In this document: piece by piece, positions 45,874 to 58,710 of the stretch
How positions within the stretch are numbered: the first letter of the stretch is position 1
Layout: each line of letters opens with the position of its first letter
Assembly: GCF_027744825.2 (NCBI RefSeq)
Contig: NC_071338.1
Location: forward strand, 30,609,501-30,673,500
Length of the DNA stretch: 64,000 bases
Source of the DNA: Synchiropus splendidus
Taxonomy: Eukaryota > Chordata > Actinopteri > Syngnathiformes > Callionymidae
Direction of reading: 5' to 3'
Translations under genes and position numbers: made by a program
The notes under the pieces: model-generated
Told to the model about the DNA's origin: nothing
Databases searched by the model: none
Seen by the model: only the letters and a program-made list of their open reading frames with translations

Positions 45874-48800
45874 TCCCTAACCATAACCTGGTGTACAGTG
45901 TGCTCAGTTCATGCTTGAACAGCGTAGAGACAGAACTGCAGCAGGCCTCCTCAGTTGGTTTTTCTCCGCAGCAGGATTTCTTGTTCAAGTCAAGTTCATC
46001 GGAACACAATCAGCGGCAGCACCAGTCTGTTTGTCTTCCTTTATGTATGCAACCTCCTTGTTTGCTCTGCTGTTGTTTGTTGATGGGCCTTCTCTTTTTG
46101 TATTAGCCAAGCAAATTTAATTAGAGCTGCCGGAATACAAATCAGCATCGCTCCACCAAACGCTATTTGGCCGCCTAATAAAGGAGTCGAGGAGAGGAAG
46201 GGAAGAATTACGGACGTCTCCTCCAGAGCAGCAGAGAGAATTGCGCAGAATGGGAGTCTTGTGAAGTGAGTAAATCTTTTCCTTCAGGTGTGTTTGTGAA
46301 GTCGGTTTACAAAATCAGTGTTTTGCAGGCATTTTCAGAACCTAAACACAGGCGGCAGGTTAGTTAATCCACCTTCCGTTTATTTGGAAATGGCATTCAG
46401 GCAGGGTGCAGGGGGCGCTGTGGTCAGTAGAAGTGGAAACTGTGAACCCACAAGAGGACACTAGCCCATCAGTAGTTATAATAGTGCAATGTTTGTAACG
46501 CTACCTTACTAATACTGTGCAAGTCTTCTTCATTTGTTTGTGGTTAGATGACTCAAGCTTCTACTACAGGCCTGTTATGTGTACTTCATCATTTTAGGAG
46601 GTTTTCAATGGTTGTGTTTGGAAGCACTTTTAGGACAACTGTTCAGAAAAATATTGTTCAGGGAAACAAACAAAACAAGGTAAAAGTACTGCGAATCTGC
46701 CAATAGAACTGTAACAATTCGCCTCTAATGGAAGACCGCCCAAACGAAATTATGTTTTAAGGACATAAGAGAACCCTGTGTAGTCACTCGACCCACGGTC
46801 CCCAAAAATAACATGAGACAAACAGGTGAAAAAAAAACATGAACCGTTCATCCATAAAAATAACAACCAAATTTACTACTTGTCAAAAGAGTTTTTATGT
46901 CAAATAAATTATACAAAAAAATACGCATTCACTCCGAATACAGCACACGTCTCAAACACTCGAAACCAAAGTCCACACAAAAAATAAATTGTCCATGAAT
47001 ATCCCGCTCAAGGTCCTGTGCCTTTGTTCCACAAAATAATCCCTTAAAAAAAAAAAAAAAACAACCGTAAAAATGGATATCCGAAAAAGGTCCGGTTAAA
47101 AATCCACCTGGAAAAAAAAAATCCAAAGAAGAAAGTGGCCATAAACTACCGTGGCGCAGCCATAAAGCCAAAATAAAACGGTTCACGGGTTCACAGACTG
47201 AACCCACCCCAGGCTATAAACAGAAATTGAAAAGAAAACTATACAATCCACATAGAACGAAACCTGGAGTTTATAACAATGTGAGCACAAGATTCAGATA
47301 AGTATACACGAACACCAGGTGACCTAATAAACCAAATCGCCTTAACTGGTCAACACACGGCAAATAAAATAGTACATGACCAGTACAGAAGCAGTGAAGA
47401 AGCAACATATTCAAGATTCATCGTCTTTAAAGAGGTCCCTCTGTCTTGCTACAATGTCATCTATAAAGTGAACTTAAATCAAGTGGGGTGAGATATTCTG
47501 ACTAAAGTAAGGCGAACAAACTAGGTAAGATTTTGAGAGATTTTTCACGATTATTAATATATACTGACGTCGAGAAAGCAGACTTTTGCATCCTACACTG
47601 ACACCTTCCGGGTGATGTGGTGGCTCCCTGCCAGTGACGGCCAATGTAACCCATTGAGGATGGACTTCAAGTCACTGCAAGTCCACTTACCCAACGTCAA
47701 CACGTAACACCATGGGATTGCGAGTGTGTCGATCACAACAACACTTCATAAATCACTGGGAGTGTGCGTCGCCACTCTTGCTACACGTGCTAATCCATGC
47801 AAACCCAAATCAGCCCGGGCTAAGTAGCAGAACGTGATCCAAGGTTGGTGAGGTTTTACCTCCGTCATACACAACTCTTTGAATTCCGAGGCAAACGCTT
47901 CAGCAGACCTGCATTGTGAACATTTCCAAGTCATGCTCTCACTCATGCCGCCTCCCTCGGCGTGCCCCTCACTTCACCTCCTCTGCCTCGGCTGCACTTC
48001 TGCGCTCTTCCTCCGGGGCTCCCTCGCCTCCTCTCCCTCCTCGCACAACAGCACTTTCTATCACGCACACAAACATGCACCTTGACCTCCACTTCTTCTG
48101 ACTCTCCAGCCGGCCTGCTTTGTTTTTTTTTTTTTTGTTTTCTCTCTATTAATTGGCTCCAGCTTCCATCTGCTTCACAGGTCTTTTAATAAATGATTTT
48201 TTTTTTTGTTTTTTTCGGAAGGTCTAAGGAGACCTGGACTGCAAAATAATAAAACCTGCTCCTTTAAACAAAGAGCTCTTTGTGTTTGGATTCTCGCAGC
48301 GGTTCTTCAAACAATATTAAAAACAAATGTATTATGCGCTACTGATTTGTCTTCTATCGCTTCTAATAAACACCTTTTACTCTGATGTGAGCAACATTCA
48401 TGAGCCTGAAGAGAGAACAAGAAGAACAGAAGAAAAAAGGATTTTCTTTTCGATGATAGATTTAAATTTTGTACTTCAGTGTTGAAGAACTGATGGTGCA
48501 TTCAGGTGCAGTGGGTATTTAAGGCTGTTCGAGGTGTGCTTGAGTGGCTCCCTTTGGCACACTAATTTCCTCCCAAAGTCAGAAAACAGGTAAAGGTCGC
48601 TGACTCTAACTTGTCTAAGGTGTGGATAGCCGGTTCCTGACCTGGGTGGCGACTGCTTCCCTTGTGACCACATGAATCACGGGATAAAATCACAGGAGCT
48701 AGATTTTCGAGTGTGTCGAGTCATAGCATGACTCGACACAAACAAGTTTCCAACGCTGAAATGAAACTTCTGTCTTCCAACTTCAATTCAGCCGAGGCAC

Positions 48801-49732
48801 AGAATCGGCTCTTACTTGGTGGATAACTTGGATTCCAATTCATCAAGCTCCGATTTGTTCTAGACGACCCGCGAATCTGAGTGAGAGCGGTTGGTTTTTT
48901 CCTTCTTATTTCTCACAGCGAGGGTGTTACAGCGAGCATGACTTTGTCTCGGTGCCTCTAATATACAGCGCGGCTCTCCATCTGTGTGTGTCGACGCTCG
49001 CTCTCCGTGATTGGCCAGAGGAACTTCTCCAACTCTCGATTTATTAGCTCTCCGCCGGCGTACTTGAACAGGCAGGAGTGGCGCTTGTTTACTTGGCGAC
49101 AACGCAGCAGCCCTAATGAACAATCTGATTCATCAAACCAGCGCCGCTCTCTCACGCTCTCTTCGCAGCGTGGACTCCGAGCAGGACCAGACTTCCACTT
49201 AAACCAACCTCCGTCTCAGATTGATCCTCGGCACAAACGCCGCCATGTTGCTCCTCTTGAAGAGCTTCTTCTCCCACAGGATTGGTTTGTGTTGAAACTC
49301 GAAAGCGGATTTCATTTCTAAAAAAGTGATGTCACCGGAGCAAAACACTTCAATGTTTTATTTGCATTTACGCCGCAAACATCAATAGATGGGTTCTGTT
49401 GATTTGACGGTAAATTGAAAAAAATAAAGGTATCAGACATCAGTCGCCTCAAAAAAAAGAAAGTTATTTACCAACACCGGTTTCTGAAAGCTTTACTTCA
49501 CTTTTAAGCTTATTTTCCTGCAGATGTTAGATATTTATTAGAGCGAAGCACTTTGGACAGTGACGGTTCTTGACAAATAATACTGCAGGGGCCAAGGTGG
49601 GGCCGCGGATCAGTCACCGGGGGGGCATTAAAGATGACTACAAAGTGATATGCAAACAATAATAAAATGTTTCATTTGAACCCTAGAACAAACTAGCCTG
49701 TAAATGATGTTATAAAAAGTGACCAACTACTT

Positions 49733-49928
49733 GTAATGGGTCGATGAGGTTTCGTGACACAGTGTTGACGGGTTAATGAGGCTTCATGAAACAGCGTCCT
49801 GATTTCCAGAGGCCACCAGATGGCACATCCTTTCTAAGCCGAGAGCGCCATCAGGTGGCCTCCGAAAGCGAGGACAGTTTCATCACCCCTGCAAAACTGA
49901 TTCATGATACCTCATCTACCCATCACTA
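49733..49928. mobile_element. Family A hairpin MITE, doubled ends
   Basis: The left end appears twice (GATGAGGTTTCGTGACACAG, then AATGAGGCTTCATGAAACAG). The right end has two GTTTCA/ATTCATGA parts like 45664-45873 and ends CTACCCATCACTA. Confidence 0.85.
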
Positions 49929-50440
49929 GATGAAGCCTTGACCCATTGACATACTGTGTGATAATTTGAAGTTTGAAGAGACACACTTTTTTGATCAGAA
50001 AGTACACAATGAATTAATCTCCACTCATGTTTACTCTGAATAATGCTGCTTTTAATGTTGATAATGCAGTTGAATGCATCTAATAAACAAAATGCTCAGG
50101 ATATTGTTTCAATTCACAGAAAATCTGCACATTATTTGAATTTATTTCAAGTCTTTGAAGGTCTTCCGGAGTTTTCCTTCACTCAGTTTTATTGCTACAG
50201 TTATGTTTGTTGAACTCAATATCTTGCTATGTATGGCACAGTCTCGCTTCTACCAGAGCAGGGTCACTGGGTTCAGGTCAATGACCCTTTTCTCTGACAA
50301 GAAACACAATGTTTGGAAATGTAGTCATTCAACATCACACATCACTCTTGCAACTTGTTTTTCCTCGTTCTCTTTATGTATTGACAGGAGCTAAATAAGT
50401 CAGCATCAAATTCTGTCAAACTTGAATTCATTTATTGGTT

Positions 50441-50623
50441 TTTGGGGCTTTATGAATGAGTGCGTTCATTTTCATTGCTCACTCGAGGCACCCTTTACTC
50501 TAAAATCTTTGGATTTACTCAGGCATCTCTATGGAACATCACATCATATTTAAGGCGAGAGCGCCCCTTAGCTAGCACTGAAAATGAGGACACTGTTTCA
50601 TGAAGCCTTGTCAACCCATCGCT
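50441..50623. mobile_element. Family A hairpin MITE
   Basis: TCTAAAATCTTTGGATTTAC and GCGAGAGCGCCCCTTAG, then GGACACTGTTTCATGAAGCC and CCCATCGCTG. The left end is decayed. Confidence 0.82.
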
Positions 50624-50689
50624 GGTCGCCTGTGTTGGAGTGATATTGAATGACAGAATAAATTCACATTTCTCTCTAGTGAGGTGTTC

Positions 50690-50872
50690 AGGCGGGTGGG
50701 GGCCCTGGTGCAGACCCAGGACAGGCTGGAGGGATTGCGTCCTGACCCAGAAGAGCTGGAGCTGCAGTCTCTGGGGAGACAGAAGTCCCAGTCACTCAGA
50801 CTGAAAAGATCCTGTCCTCTCTTTGATTCTCCTGATCCAGCAGCGATCACAGGTTGAATCGGAAAACTAGAT
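50690..50872 (+). mobile_element. LINE 3'-end fragment (family of 14776-15575)
   Basis: TTCAGGCGGGTGGGGGCCC, AGACCCAGGACAGGCTGGAG, GAAGAGCTGGAG and the end AAAACTAGATGG follow the order of the LINE 3' coding and its terminal 'agaagatgg'. It has no open frame. Confidence 0.55.
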
Positions 50873-51535
50873 GGTTTTTAAAGTTCATCCACTCGTGCAG
50901 AAAACTTTCCCAAATCCTGAAAGTTTATCTGACAAACTTTCCAGCAAAACTTTTCAATAACAAAATGAAAATTGGGCGAGCTGCAACGCAATCGCATTAG
51001 CTGTTATCTGTGTGTCTCGGCGTATCTCTCCGTCGACACCGCCACTGAGCAAACACACTTAGCGGGCCTTCTCTATCTGGTCCTGGCCGATGTGGACGAC
51101 GGTGTTTATACTGACCACGTGTGTGCGAGCGTGAGCAAACAGACCGGCAGATAAGTGGGATGACTCAGAGCGCCGCCGCTAATTGGTCTGTAATAAAACC
51201 GCTGGCTTAATCGCGCACATGCTTTGCTTGTCTGTGCGGAAATCAGAGCGGAGGCAAATCTGCGCGAGGTCATCGCAAGCGAGGCCAGCGAGACACGGAT
51301 TTTGGCTTTTATCTGACTGAGACGATGGAATCTAGTTTCATTGGAGGCAGTCAAGGAGTTAGCATGATGTACCACGTTTAGCTTCATCCAATGAAACAGA
51401 TCTCAGAGCTTAGACTCAAGTATAAAATAACTGAATAATAATAATAATCATAATAAAATAAAAAAGAGTGTTTTTTTATGCAACGAAGAGATCTTCAAAT
51501 GTGCACTGAAGAATAAAATAAAATAAATAAAAACT

Positions 51536-51660
51536 GAGTGGTACCTCGGTTCTCGACCACAATCCGTTCCAGACGGCCGTTTGAGAAGTGATTTGTCTGA
51601 AATCTGAATCGATTTTTCCCATTACAATGAATGGAAAAAGCAATAAGGCGTTCCAAGCCT
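51536..51660. repeat. Decayed repeat with GGTACCTCGGTTCTCGACC start
   Basis: GAGTGGTACCTCGGTTCTCG, AATCCGTTCCAGACGGC and AATCGATTTTTCCCATT resemble a common fish non-autonomous repeat as I remember it. Where it ends is unclear. Confidence 0.4.
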
Positions 51661-53038
51661 TAAAATAGTCTTTTGTAGGAGCGAATGTAGAGTGTCTGCT
51701 GCAGGTGGCTGTTCCTCTATGTGTGTGGCCGCTGCATGTGGGAGGGGTTGCCGAGTGAGCGACGTCTCTCCAGAAGTGAAGAGGTGCCCGGTGCGTGTCC
51801 AGCTCTGAATGTGCGCTTCTGTGCAGTTTGGCTGTGACAAAGTCATAAACCAAGTCACGCTCTGTCCCAGACTGGCCTCATCCCTGTCCCAGCTCCAGCC
51901 CACAACAGGACATCAAACCCTGGAGTGAGCGCTCCAGCACCTCCCCTGTGACACTCTACCACGGTCCAGTGAGGAGACAGGAAATAAAATATAATACATG
52001 CTTAGACAAAGCACAGTGGCAGTGGACAGCACCCCAAAAGCAAAGCTTGTGAGGAGATATCCAAGGCCTTCATACACTTCCGAGAATGCAGGTTACATTA
52101 GGTGTGTCTATTAGTGTTCTTTACAAGCAAGAAAATATAACCAAACTAAATTATTGAAAGTTTCAATATGTCAGTTCTGAGCAATATCTGTATCAAGTAT
52201 CAGTCTGTATCTGTATCATCTTATTTCTATTCACATATCAAGACAAAGAGACAAAAGAACTTTTCCACCTAAAGGCGACAAGAGCAACTTCTTTAAAGAG
52301 TCAGGAAATGAGTCAACCATTGTCCGAAGGTGTCAGAAGTGACTCACAGCGTTAATACCAAGCTGAGCGACTTCACTTTTCTCACCGCATGTTGTTTCTC
52401 TCCTTCAAGGCTCTTCGGAGGGCAACAAAACAAAGAGATTTGAGGACGCACACATCAAGCATCCATCACTGACCGAGCCCAGCCAAAGGAGAGCGAGCAG
52501 CAAAGTGGTGAGCACGTGAAGTCTTTTGCCGGTGTGTTAGCTGCACATGTCCTGGAGCTGTGGGCTGAATCGCACTGGGAAAATGGCACATTATGGGGAG
52601 AGGAAGGGAAGGAGGGGGGAGGGAAGTGGCAGGGATCTTTGATGAGGCCCCGAGAGTGTCTCTAATGAGCAGCGAGCGTGTGAGGGAGCCGGTGACACTC
52701 TGCTGTAATCGAGCCAGGAACGTAACCAAAGGCCTTAATTAAAAATCTGAAAGTGGAGAAGAGAAACTCACACAAGGAGCTGGCGACTTGTACACATGTT
52801 ACTTCGGTTTATTCAAGCCCAACTGTGACAAACAGGCTTTTCAGGAAAGATGAGAACAAAGTGAGCAGGTGGGGTTTCTGAGCCGAGGAAGGGGGTCTCA
52901 TCCTGGTGCAGTTCCTTTAGCGCTCAATGTGCACTCTGGTTTCCTCCCACAGTCACATACATGGATCAATGGCCCCAGTGGATTGCAGTGTCCCTTCCCA
53001 CTTACACCACATGGGGGAGCTCCTCTGACAAGAGACTT

Positions 53039-53157
53039 GTTGATGAGGCTTCGCGAAACTCAGTAGGCGTCGCTCTCTTTCTAAAAATGGTGAGTGGTGT
53101 CAATGAAGAGCAGAGAGTGTAGAAAATGAGGACACTGTTTCATGAAGTGTCATCAGT
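53039..53157. mobile_element. Family A MITE, deleted copy
   Basis: TTGATGAGGCTTCGCGAAAC and GAGGACACTGTTTCATGAAG. The interior is shortened. Confidence 0.75.
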
Positions 53158-53167
53158 ACCTCTGACT

Positions 53168-53252
53168 CGTGATGAGCTTGTGAGGCTCCATGAAATAGTG
53201 CCCTCATCCTCGGAGTCCACCAGGTGGCACTCTATGCTCTAAAACACAAATA
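53168..53252. mobile_element. Family A MITE, left half
   Basis: CGTGATGAGCTTGTGAGGC, CCACCAGGTGGCACTC and ATGCTCTAAAAC. It lies 10 bp after the previous copy. Confidence 0.75.
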
Positions 53253-53447
53253 TAGAAGAAAAATGTTTTTTTTAGGGTCTAATGATTAGCTTAATGTTTT
53301 GACTTTGTGGGAAGTGAGAGTTAGGGAGGGTTGATAGAGGTTTGAAAATGATGGATCAGTATGGGCTAACACAATAGACGCCAATGGTAGCTGCATTCCC
53401 AGAGAAAAAGTTCCTGCCGCAGGCAAGAATTCCTCTAAGAATATTCT

Positions 53448-53527
<80 letters not shown>
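53448..53527. repeat. (TA)n microsatellite, about 80 bp
   Basis: Almost pure TA dinucleotide, about 38 units. The YIYIYI open frame over it is an artefact. Confidence 0.95.
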
Positions 53528-53529
<2 letters not shown>

Positions 53530-54326
53530 AGTATATACTAATATGACTTTATGTTACATTTCATGATTCATTGCTCAAACATATTTTATTTTTACATGGA
53601 GAAGGTGTCTGTGGAGAGGGACGCTGGGACCTCTTCACCTCATCTCTGGTTTTCCACAAGTCATCAGTGTTGATTTAACCCCACCAGAGTCTGGCTTTCC
53701 CAGACCTGCTTCAGACTTCCCATCATTTGACTATCCTAGCTTGCATTCACTTTTTACCTTTCTACTACTTTTCTATTGCGTCATGTCTCTGAACAACTCT
53801 TCCGCTGACTTTTCCCTTGAAGGATAAATAAATGTATCGACGTCTGAACGTACTTTCCTGTAAAGCAGTGCAACACGCTGTACGCGGGCGAAAAGTTAAC
53901 AAGTGACAGGGATTTGTCAGCCTCGCCGTGTCTCTCCTCACACATCATGAATCGACAGCAAACAATTTTCCGGCTGACTGCTCGTGTGCATGTTTATTTT
54001 CGTCAGCGAGGGTAAGTGAACGCCTCGCTGGCGCTGTGATTGGCAAACTCAGATTAGCGCGTCATGATGTGTAGTCTGTACGGACAACGTGGAAGACGGG
54101 AGTTAGACGTGGACTTTGGTGAGTTTGTTTTGTTGAGCTTTGATACCTGTCTTTTTTCAAACGTTCATTAGGTTGGTGCTGCTGTTCACTAACGTTATCT
54201 TTAACTCGGAAAAAGGTGAGCAGATTTGCGTTCAAGTTTTCATTAAATGTTATCGTGACAAGGAACAGATCATTCAATTGTCCTCAGTTTCATAGCCTCT
54301 TCAACGGTATGTGTATTTTAATTTGA

Positions 54327-54430
54327 AAGACCCTTTCAATTAAACCTCACATCAGTTTTAAACTGAGAGCGCCACCTACTGGGCTGTGAAATTGAGGACA
54401 CAGTTTCGTGAAGCCTCATCAGACCATCAC
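54327..54430. mobile_element. Family A MITE, right half
   Basis: GAGAGCGCCACCTACTGGGC and CGTGAAGCCTCATCAGACC with CATCAC. Confidence 0.78.
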
Positions 54431-54802
54431 GTGTTGTTGTTGCTCCGCTTGATCACAAACAAGCGCACGTTGTATTCTAGATTTCAGGACATCAAATCTA
54501 GCTATGTGGCTTGAGTTGCTCAGAATGTTGACCATATTTCACACCAACACACAGAATGTTGAGACTTTTTTCCAAGCTGAATGATTCGTCTCTGAAATTC
54601 GAGGAGAGGAAGATAGCGAGACAGGAAGTGAGTTTCAATCGTGTACTTTAGTGGGTTTAAATGTGATCACGCAAGCTGCCAGCATTTCAACCCCTGACCT
54701 AGTTGAAGCACAAGCCACGTTCCCATTTGAATTACTGAAGGCTTCTCAGTGGTTAGCATCAAAACACAGTCCACCTCTGACTCACAACAAGGGAGACACT
54801 GT

Positions 54803-55059
54803 GGCTTCCTTCCTGAAGCATTAGTCACTTCATTTTCAGAGCCCACTAGATGGTGCTCTCTGCTCTAACATCTTTACATTTCAACGACCATTTCGATGAC
54901 ACCTAACATATAGATCAATATGTGGTGCTGTCTGTTAAAAATGATGCCCAGTTTCATTTAAATGCTTGCTTAAATCCAAAGATGTTAGAGCAGAGAGTGC
55001 CCCCTAGTGGGCTCTGAAAACAAGGACACCGTTTCATGAAGCTCCAATAGTGCATCACT
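54803..55059. mobile_element. Family A MITE, extended copy
   Basis: TTTTCAGAGCCCACTAGATGG and TGCTCTAACATCTTTACATT pair with AAAGATGTTAGAGCAGAGAG and CCCCTAGTGGGCTCTG. The loop is longer than usual, so it is a very clear 230-bp palindrome. Confidence 0.85.
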
Positions 55060-56013
55060 TCTCATGAGCCCATCAAAACCCACTTGGATGATCTAAACTT
55101 TGGATGAGTAGAAGACAGAGTGGTCGCATCACGACACTTTCTCTGCTCCAAATGTTTCCACCAAAGCATCATCTGTCCGCGCCGTAGCCTTGAACAAATG
55201 CTTCCGAGGTCTGAAGTCAGTCAGTGATGGGTAAAGACAGAGACCACAGCGGTGTGGAAAAATATACATCTCACCTTGTCCGGCCCTGAGTGACAGCCAA
55301 AACCTCCGGCGCATTTAACCTCTTTAGGGTCATCGAGATTTCAAGTGGGTCATTTGTCCAGCAGCTGTCAGGTGAGAATCGATAGAATCAGGCAGGTCAA
55401 GAAGCAAATCGCTGCTTCAGTGCGAGCCGGAAAGTGTTATCCCTGATGTATCCGCTCCAAAGCGCTGGACTGAGGTCGGAATCTGCAAGTAAATAACATA
55501 AATGAGATAAAGTTGAATTCGAGTTTGTCGCAGCGTCGTCTTAAAAACACAGCTGACGGAGACTAATGCACTTAATAAGACCTTGAAAATGAATTAGGTT
55601 TCCGGATCAATAGTCTCACGTCGAGGGCCGACGCCACATTCATTAGAGCAAGAACCCAACACATGTTTCTTCATTGGGCACCTCGGGGTCTCCGTTAAAG
55701 CGGATTCATTAATTAATAAGGGTCCGGTTTCTAATGGAGACGAGAGCGAGGATGATTCTGCGACTTTCACTTAGTGGGGCGAAACAAACTGTCGGTGCTG
55801 GCAGCGATTTAGGAAACAGTTTGTTCTCTGCCGGGGGCGGAGGTGAGAAGCCTTTCAAGTCCAGAGCAGGAGAAGCATGAAGTGGCTTCTTCCTCAAAGA
55901 GAAATGTTTTTCAACTCGGTGATAAACAAATATGAAGAAAGTCCAGGAACACTCTCAGAGGCCGAGAAATGCCTGGTGAAGGTGGAATTTTAGTTAAGAA
56001 AAATATGCCAGCA

Positions 56014-56162
56014 AGTGATCAGCTGAGGCTTCATGAAACGGTGGCCCTATTTTCAAAGCTCAGGAGGTTGCACTCTTGGTTGTTCAAATCCGTATATTCT
56101 AGAGCAGACAGTGCCATCTAGTGGGCTCTGAAAAGGAGGAAACAGTTTCATGAAACCTGCAA
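56014..56162. mobile_element. Family A MITE
   Basis: AGTGATCAGCTGAGGCTTC, then TTCTAGAGCAGACAGTGCC, TCTAGTGGGCTCTGAAAAGG and CAGTTTCATGAAACC. Confidence 0.8.
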
Positions 56163-57140
56163 TAAGATGAGTCCAACTCGAACAGCTCAAGACTGAGAGA
56201 CTCACTCACATTTGTGGGACTCGGTCACCCAGAAGCTCACTTCCTTTTGTGGTTAAAAGCTCAAGAAGGCAGAGCTGCTATGAATCATTTTGTTTTACAG
56301 GTGAGAGGTGTCTTCCATAACCCAATTTAGACACTCGTGTCCCAAGTACACACTCAAAATATTATGTGACTAAGAGTCAGAGCCACTTTCTGCCGAGACA
56401 TTTGCGTTGAAGAAACTTAAAAACAAGGGTATTTAGACAGCATGCAGGAAAAATCTCATTTTTTGTCCCAGTAGTTCACACTCTACATGACTTAACTACT
56501 CACTCACTCAGAAATATAGGATTCAGCAACTGTCACAATCACTTCCTTTTTGGCAAACTGGGTCTTCGGGAAGGACTTTGAAAGTGTAATTTGGATTAGG
56601 TGTCAGCCATTCATTTGACTAGTCCACCAAAGTCATTCAAGTCATTGAGGTAAAGAAACTCGCAGATGTTTTATATTCAACAGGTACATGGGTCAAGCCA
56701 CTTAATCGGTATTGACTCAGGTACTCACTCACATCTGTGAGACTCAGCGATTTTACAGGAGTCAATTCACTTTCCTTGGAAACCTTAGTCACTGGGAAGG
56801 ACTCCGAATGTTTGCGCTGGTAATTTTGACTTGGCGGGCCTGACATGTGGCATTGGCTGTTTCCATCAAACCCATGGTCCAACAAACAACACGAGTCCCA
56901 GGCATTTTGTGATCAAGAGTGGCAGCTGCTTTTTTAAGAGATGTTGGTCAAAGAAACTCACGCAGATGTATGATATCAAACGAGTCAGAGTAACCTTTGA
57001 GTCAGACCCCTTTGTAGCAACTTTTTGGAGAATCACCCAGATTTGTGGGATTCATGAGAGTCCTTTCAATGCCCAGTCACTCAGGACTCACTCAGATGAA
57101 TGCGATGAGTCAGACTGTGAGTCCAACTTCCTTCTACTTC
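56160..57140. repeat. Decayed tandem array rich in GACTCACTCA
   Basis: Homologous blocks recur: ACTCACTCACATTTGTGGGACTC near 56200, related blocks near 56500, 56723 and 57030, GAAACTC-GCAGATG near 56655 and 56955, and GGGAAGGACT at 56569 and 56792. The unit is about 220-300 bp and strongly diverged. Confidence 0.55.
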
Positions 57141-58566
57141 GTCTGAGTTCACCTGACTTCCGCTCCACCAGAGGGCCCTCTAGTGGTCATCGTTTTCACG
57201 TGACAAAACGATCACTTCAGGTCATTGCTTAACAACGAAAAATAAATATATAAAGAAAGAAATACATGTGACATGCTCATGAAACAGAAACAGTGCAGAG
57301 CAGCGTCATGACATTTCATCATCAACTCGGTTTACGAACCAGGGAACTTAAATCCATTAAGTCTGTCTGCAGCAATTGTTCACTCTTAACACCATAATCA
57401 CAGTTTATCCTCCGTCCTCTTCTCTTCTCTCAGCAGCCGGAAAACCCGGGCGCATGAACCTAAATCTGTCTGCCTTCTTTCCAGGTCAGTTTGCCTTTGA
57501 TGTATGGCCGTGGCGAGTTTCATCCAGGGAACGTTTCCTGTTTACTCCCCGACTGTAACTGGGATCGGATTCAGGACGCATCATCCGCCGCACTTAAAAC
57601 ACGCGTGTGGAAATAGATAGCACGAGCACACAGTCAGTCAGAGCCGTGTGAGGGAAGGCAGTCAAACTGCAACACGCTGGCGCTCGGAGGTGTGCGTGAT
57701 GCATCATGCTTGTTGGCTGTGGCAGTGATTAATGTTGTGCTGAAGGGATTCACAGGACAACAGCTCCTGTGTTGCCAACAACATGTGCGTAAATCATGCA
57801 GGAGCCAGTCTTGCTTCGTGTTGACAACACACACACACTCCTACCCAAAACAGAAGATACAGCATGGACAACCATTGTGAAATGAGAGAATCCAGGCAAA
57901 CTTGTGGGCAGAAACTGGCAACCTAAAGGCTCATTTCTCCTCCCTTTACCTAAAAAATGTACCTGTCTGTTTCAAATGATGTTAGCGTCACTGATCACAT
58001 TACGTGCCTTCTTTATGTTGCTGTTCACCAAAACATACACCAGAGACAAAAGTTAATGACAACAACAAACCTCCAAAACCAACATGGCGACGGTGGAAGA
58101 AGTATTGATCATGTACCTGTTGAACAAAAGATGAAGACGGAGGCAGCATTGTTGGAAGCGGCGGTCGGTGAGGACTTTAACTATACCGCTATTCGAGGAG
58201 GGAGAATTTCCACTTTTCCATTTTTTTTTTGTTGTTTTTTTTGTTTTTTTTGTTATGTCTTCTTCGTGTCTCATAATAGCTACATATCGGGTGGCAACAG
58301 CAACACTGCCCCCCATGGTTTCCGCTGGTACTGCTCTGTTTGGTTCATATCTTTGTGCAGAAATACAGAGGAAATTATTTGTACGTAAAGTGGAGCATAA
58401 ATGAGCCATAAGAGTCGGGTGTCCAAATGACCTTTGAATATGAACAGCTTTGTTTCGGCTGAAAACTTTACAATTCTTTCAAAATTGCTTTCTCAATAGT
58501 GTAATGGGTGGCTGGAGTCTATCACAGCAACTTGGGGTGAGAGATGGAGGGTCTTGGTGAGGTCAC

Positions 58567-58710
58567 CAGTCGGGATGCGCTGATGAGACTTTGTGAAACT
58601 CATTTTCAGAGCTCAGTAGGTGGCGCTCTCTGTATCAAAACGAATGGTTTCATTGAAATGGATGTTCAAATTCAAAGATTTGGCTCTGAGGACAGTGTTT
58701 TATGTCGATA
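58567..58710. mobile_element. Family A MITE
   Basis: CAGTCGGGATGCGCTGATGAG, GCTCAGTAGGTGGCGCTC, AATGGTTTCATTGAAATGG and GAGGACAGTGTTTTATG. Confidence 0.75.

Larger units (their letters stand above)
41001..50000. other. Intergenic, second part
   Basis: No exon was recognised. It contains a LINE end, a decayed repeat at 42655-42800, a solo LTR at 44336-45020 and Family A copies (44060, 45421, 45664, 49733). 41280-41450 and 42420-42640 are A-rich. 46690-47740 may be an unknown repeat. The rest is unassigned. Confidence 0.55.
50001..58000. other. Intergenic, third part
   Basis: No exon was recognised. It contains Family A copies, a LINE end (50690-50872), a GGTACCTCGG-type repeat (51536-51660), a TA microsatellite and a decayed tandem array (56160-57140). 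The other sequence (51150-51450, 51960-53030, 55380-56000, 57150-58000) is unassigned. Confidence 0.55.

Noticed and set aside
46690..47740. Possible LTR or other repeat with TGTAACA and GTAACA ends
   Set aside because: The flanks do not give a target duplication and I cannot find a second copy.
48530..48600. TTTCCTCCCA-AGTCAGAAAACA blocks, also near 38340 and 52940
   Set aside because: They look like short pieces of a common fish repeat but are too short to define as features.
53384..53566. YIYIYI-rich frame
   Set aside because: Translation of the TA microsatellite.
56160..57140. CRISPR-like array
   Set aside because: Unit spacing is irregular, the repeats are diverged, and the host is a vertebrate.
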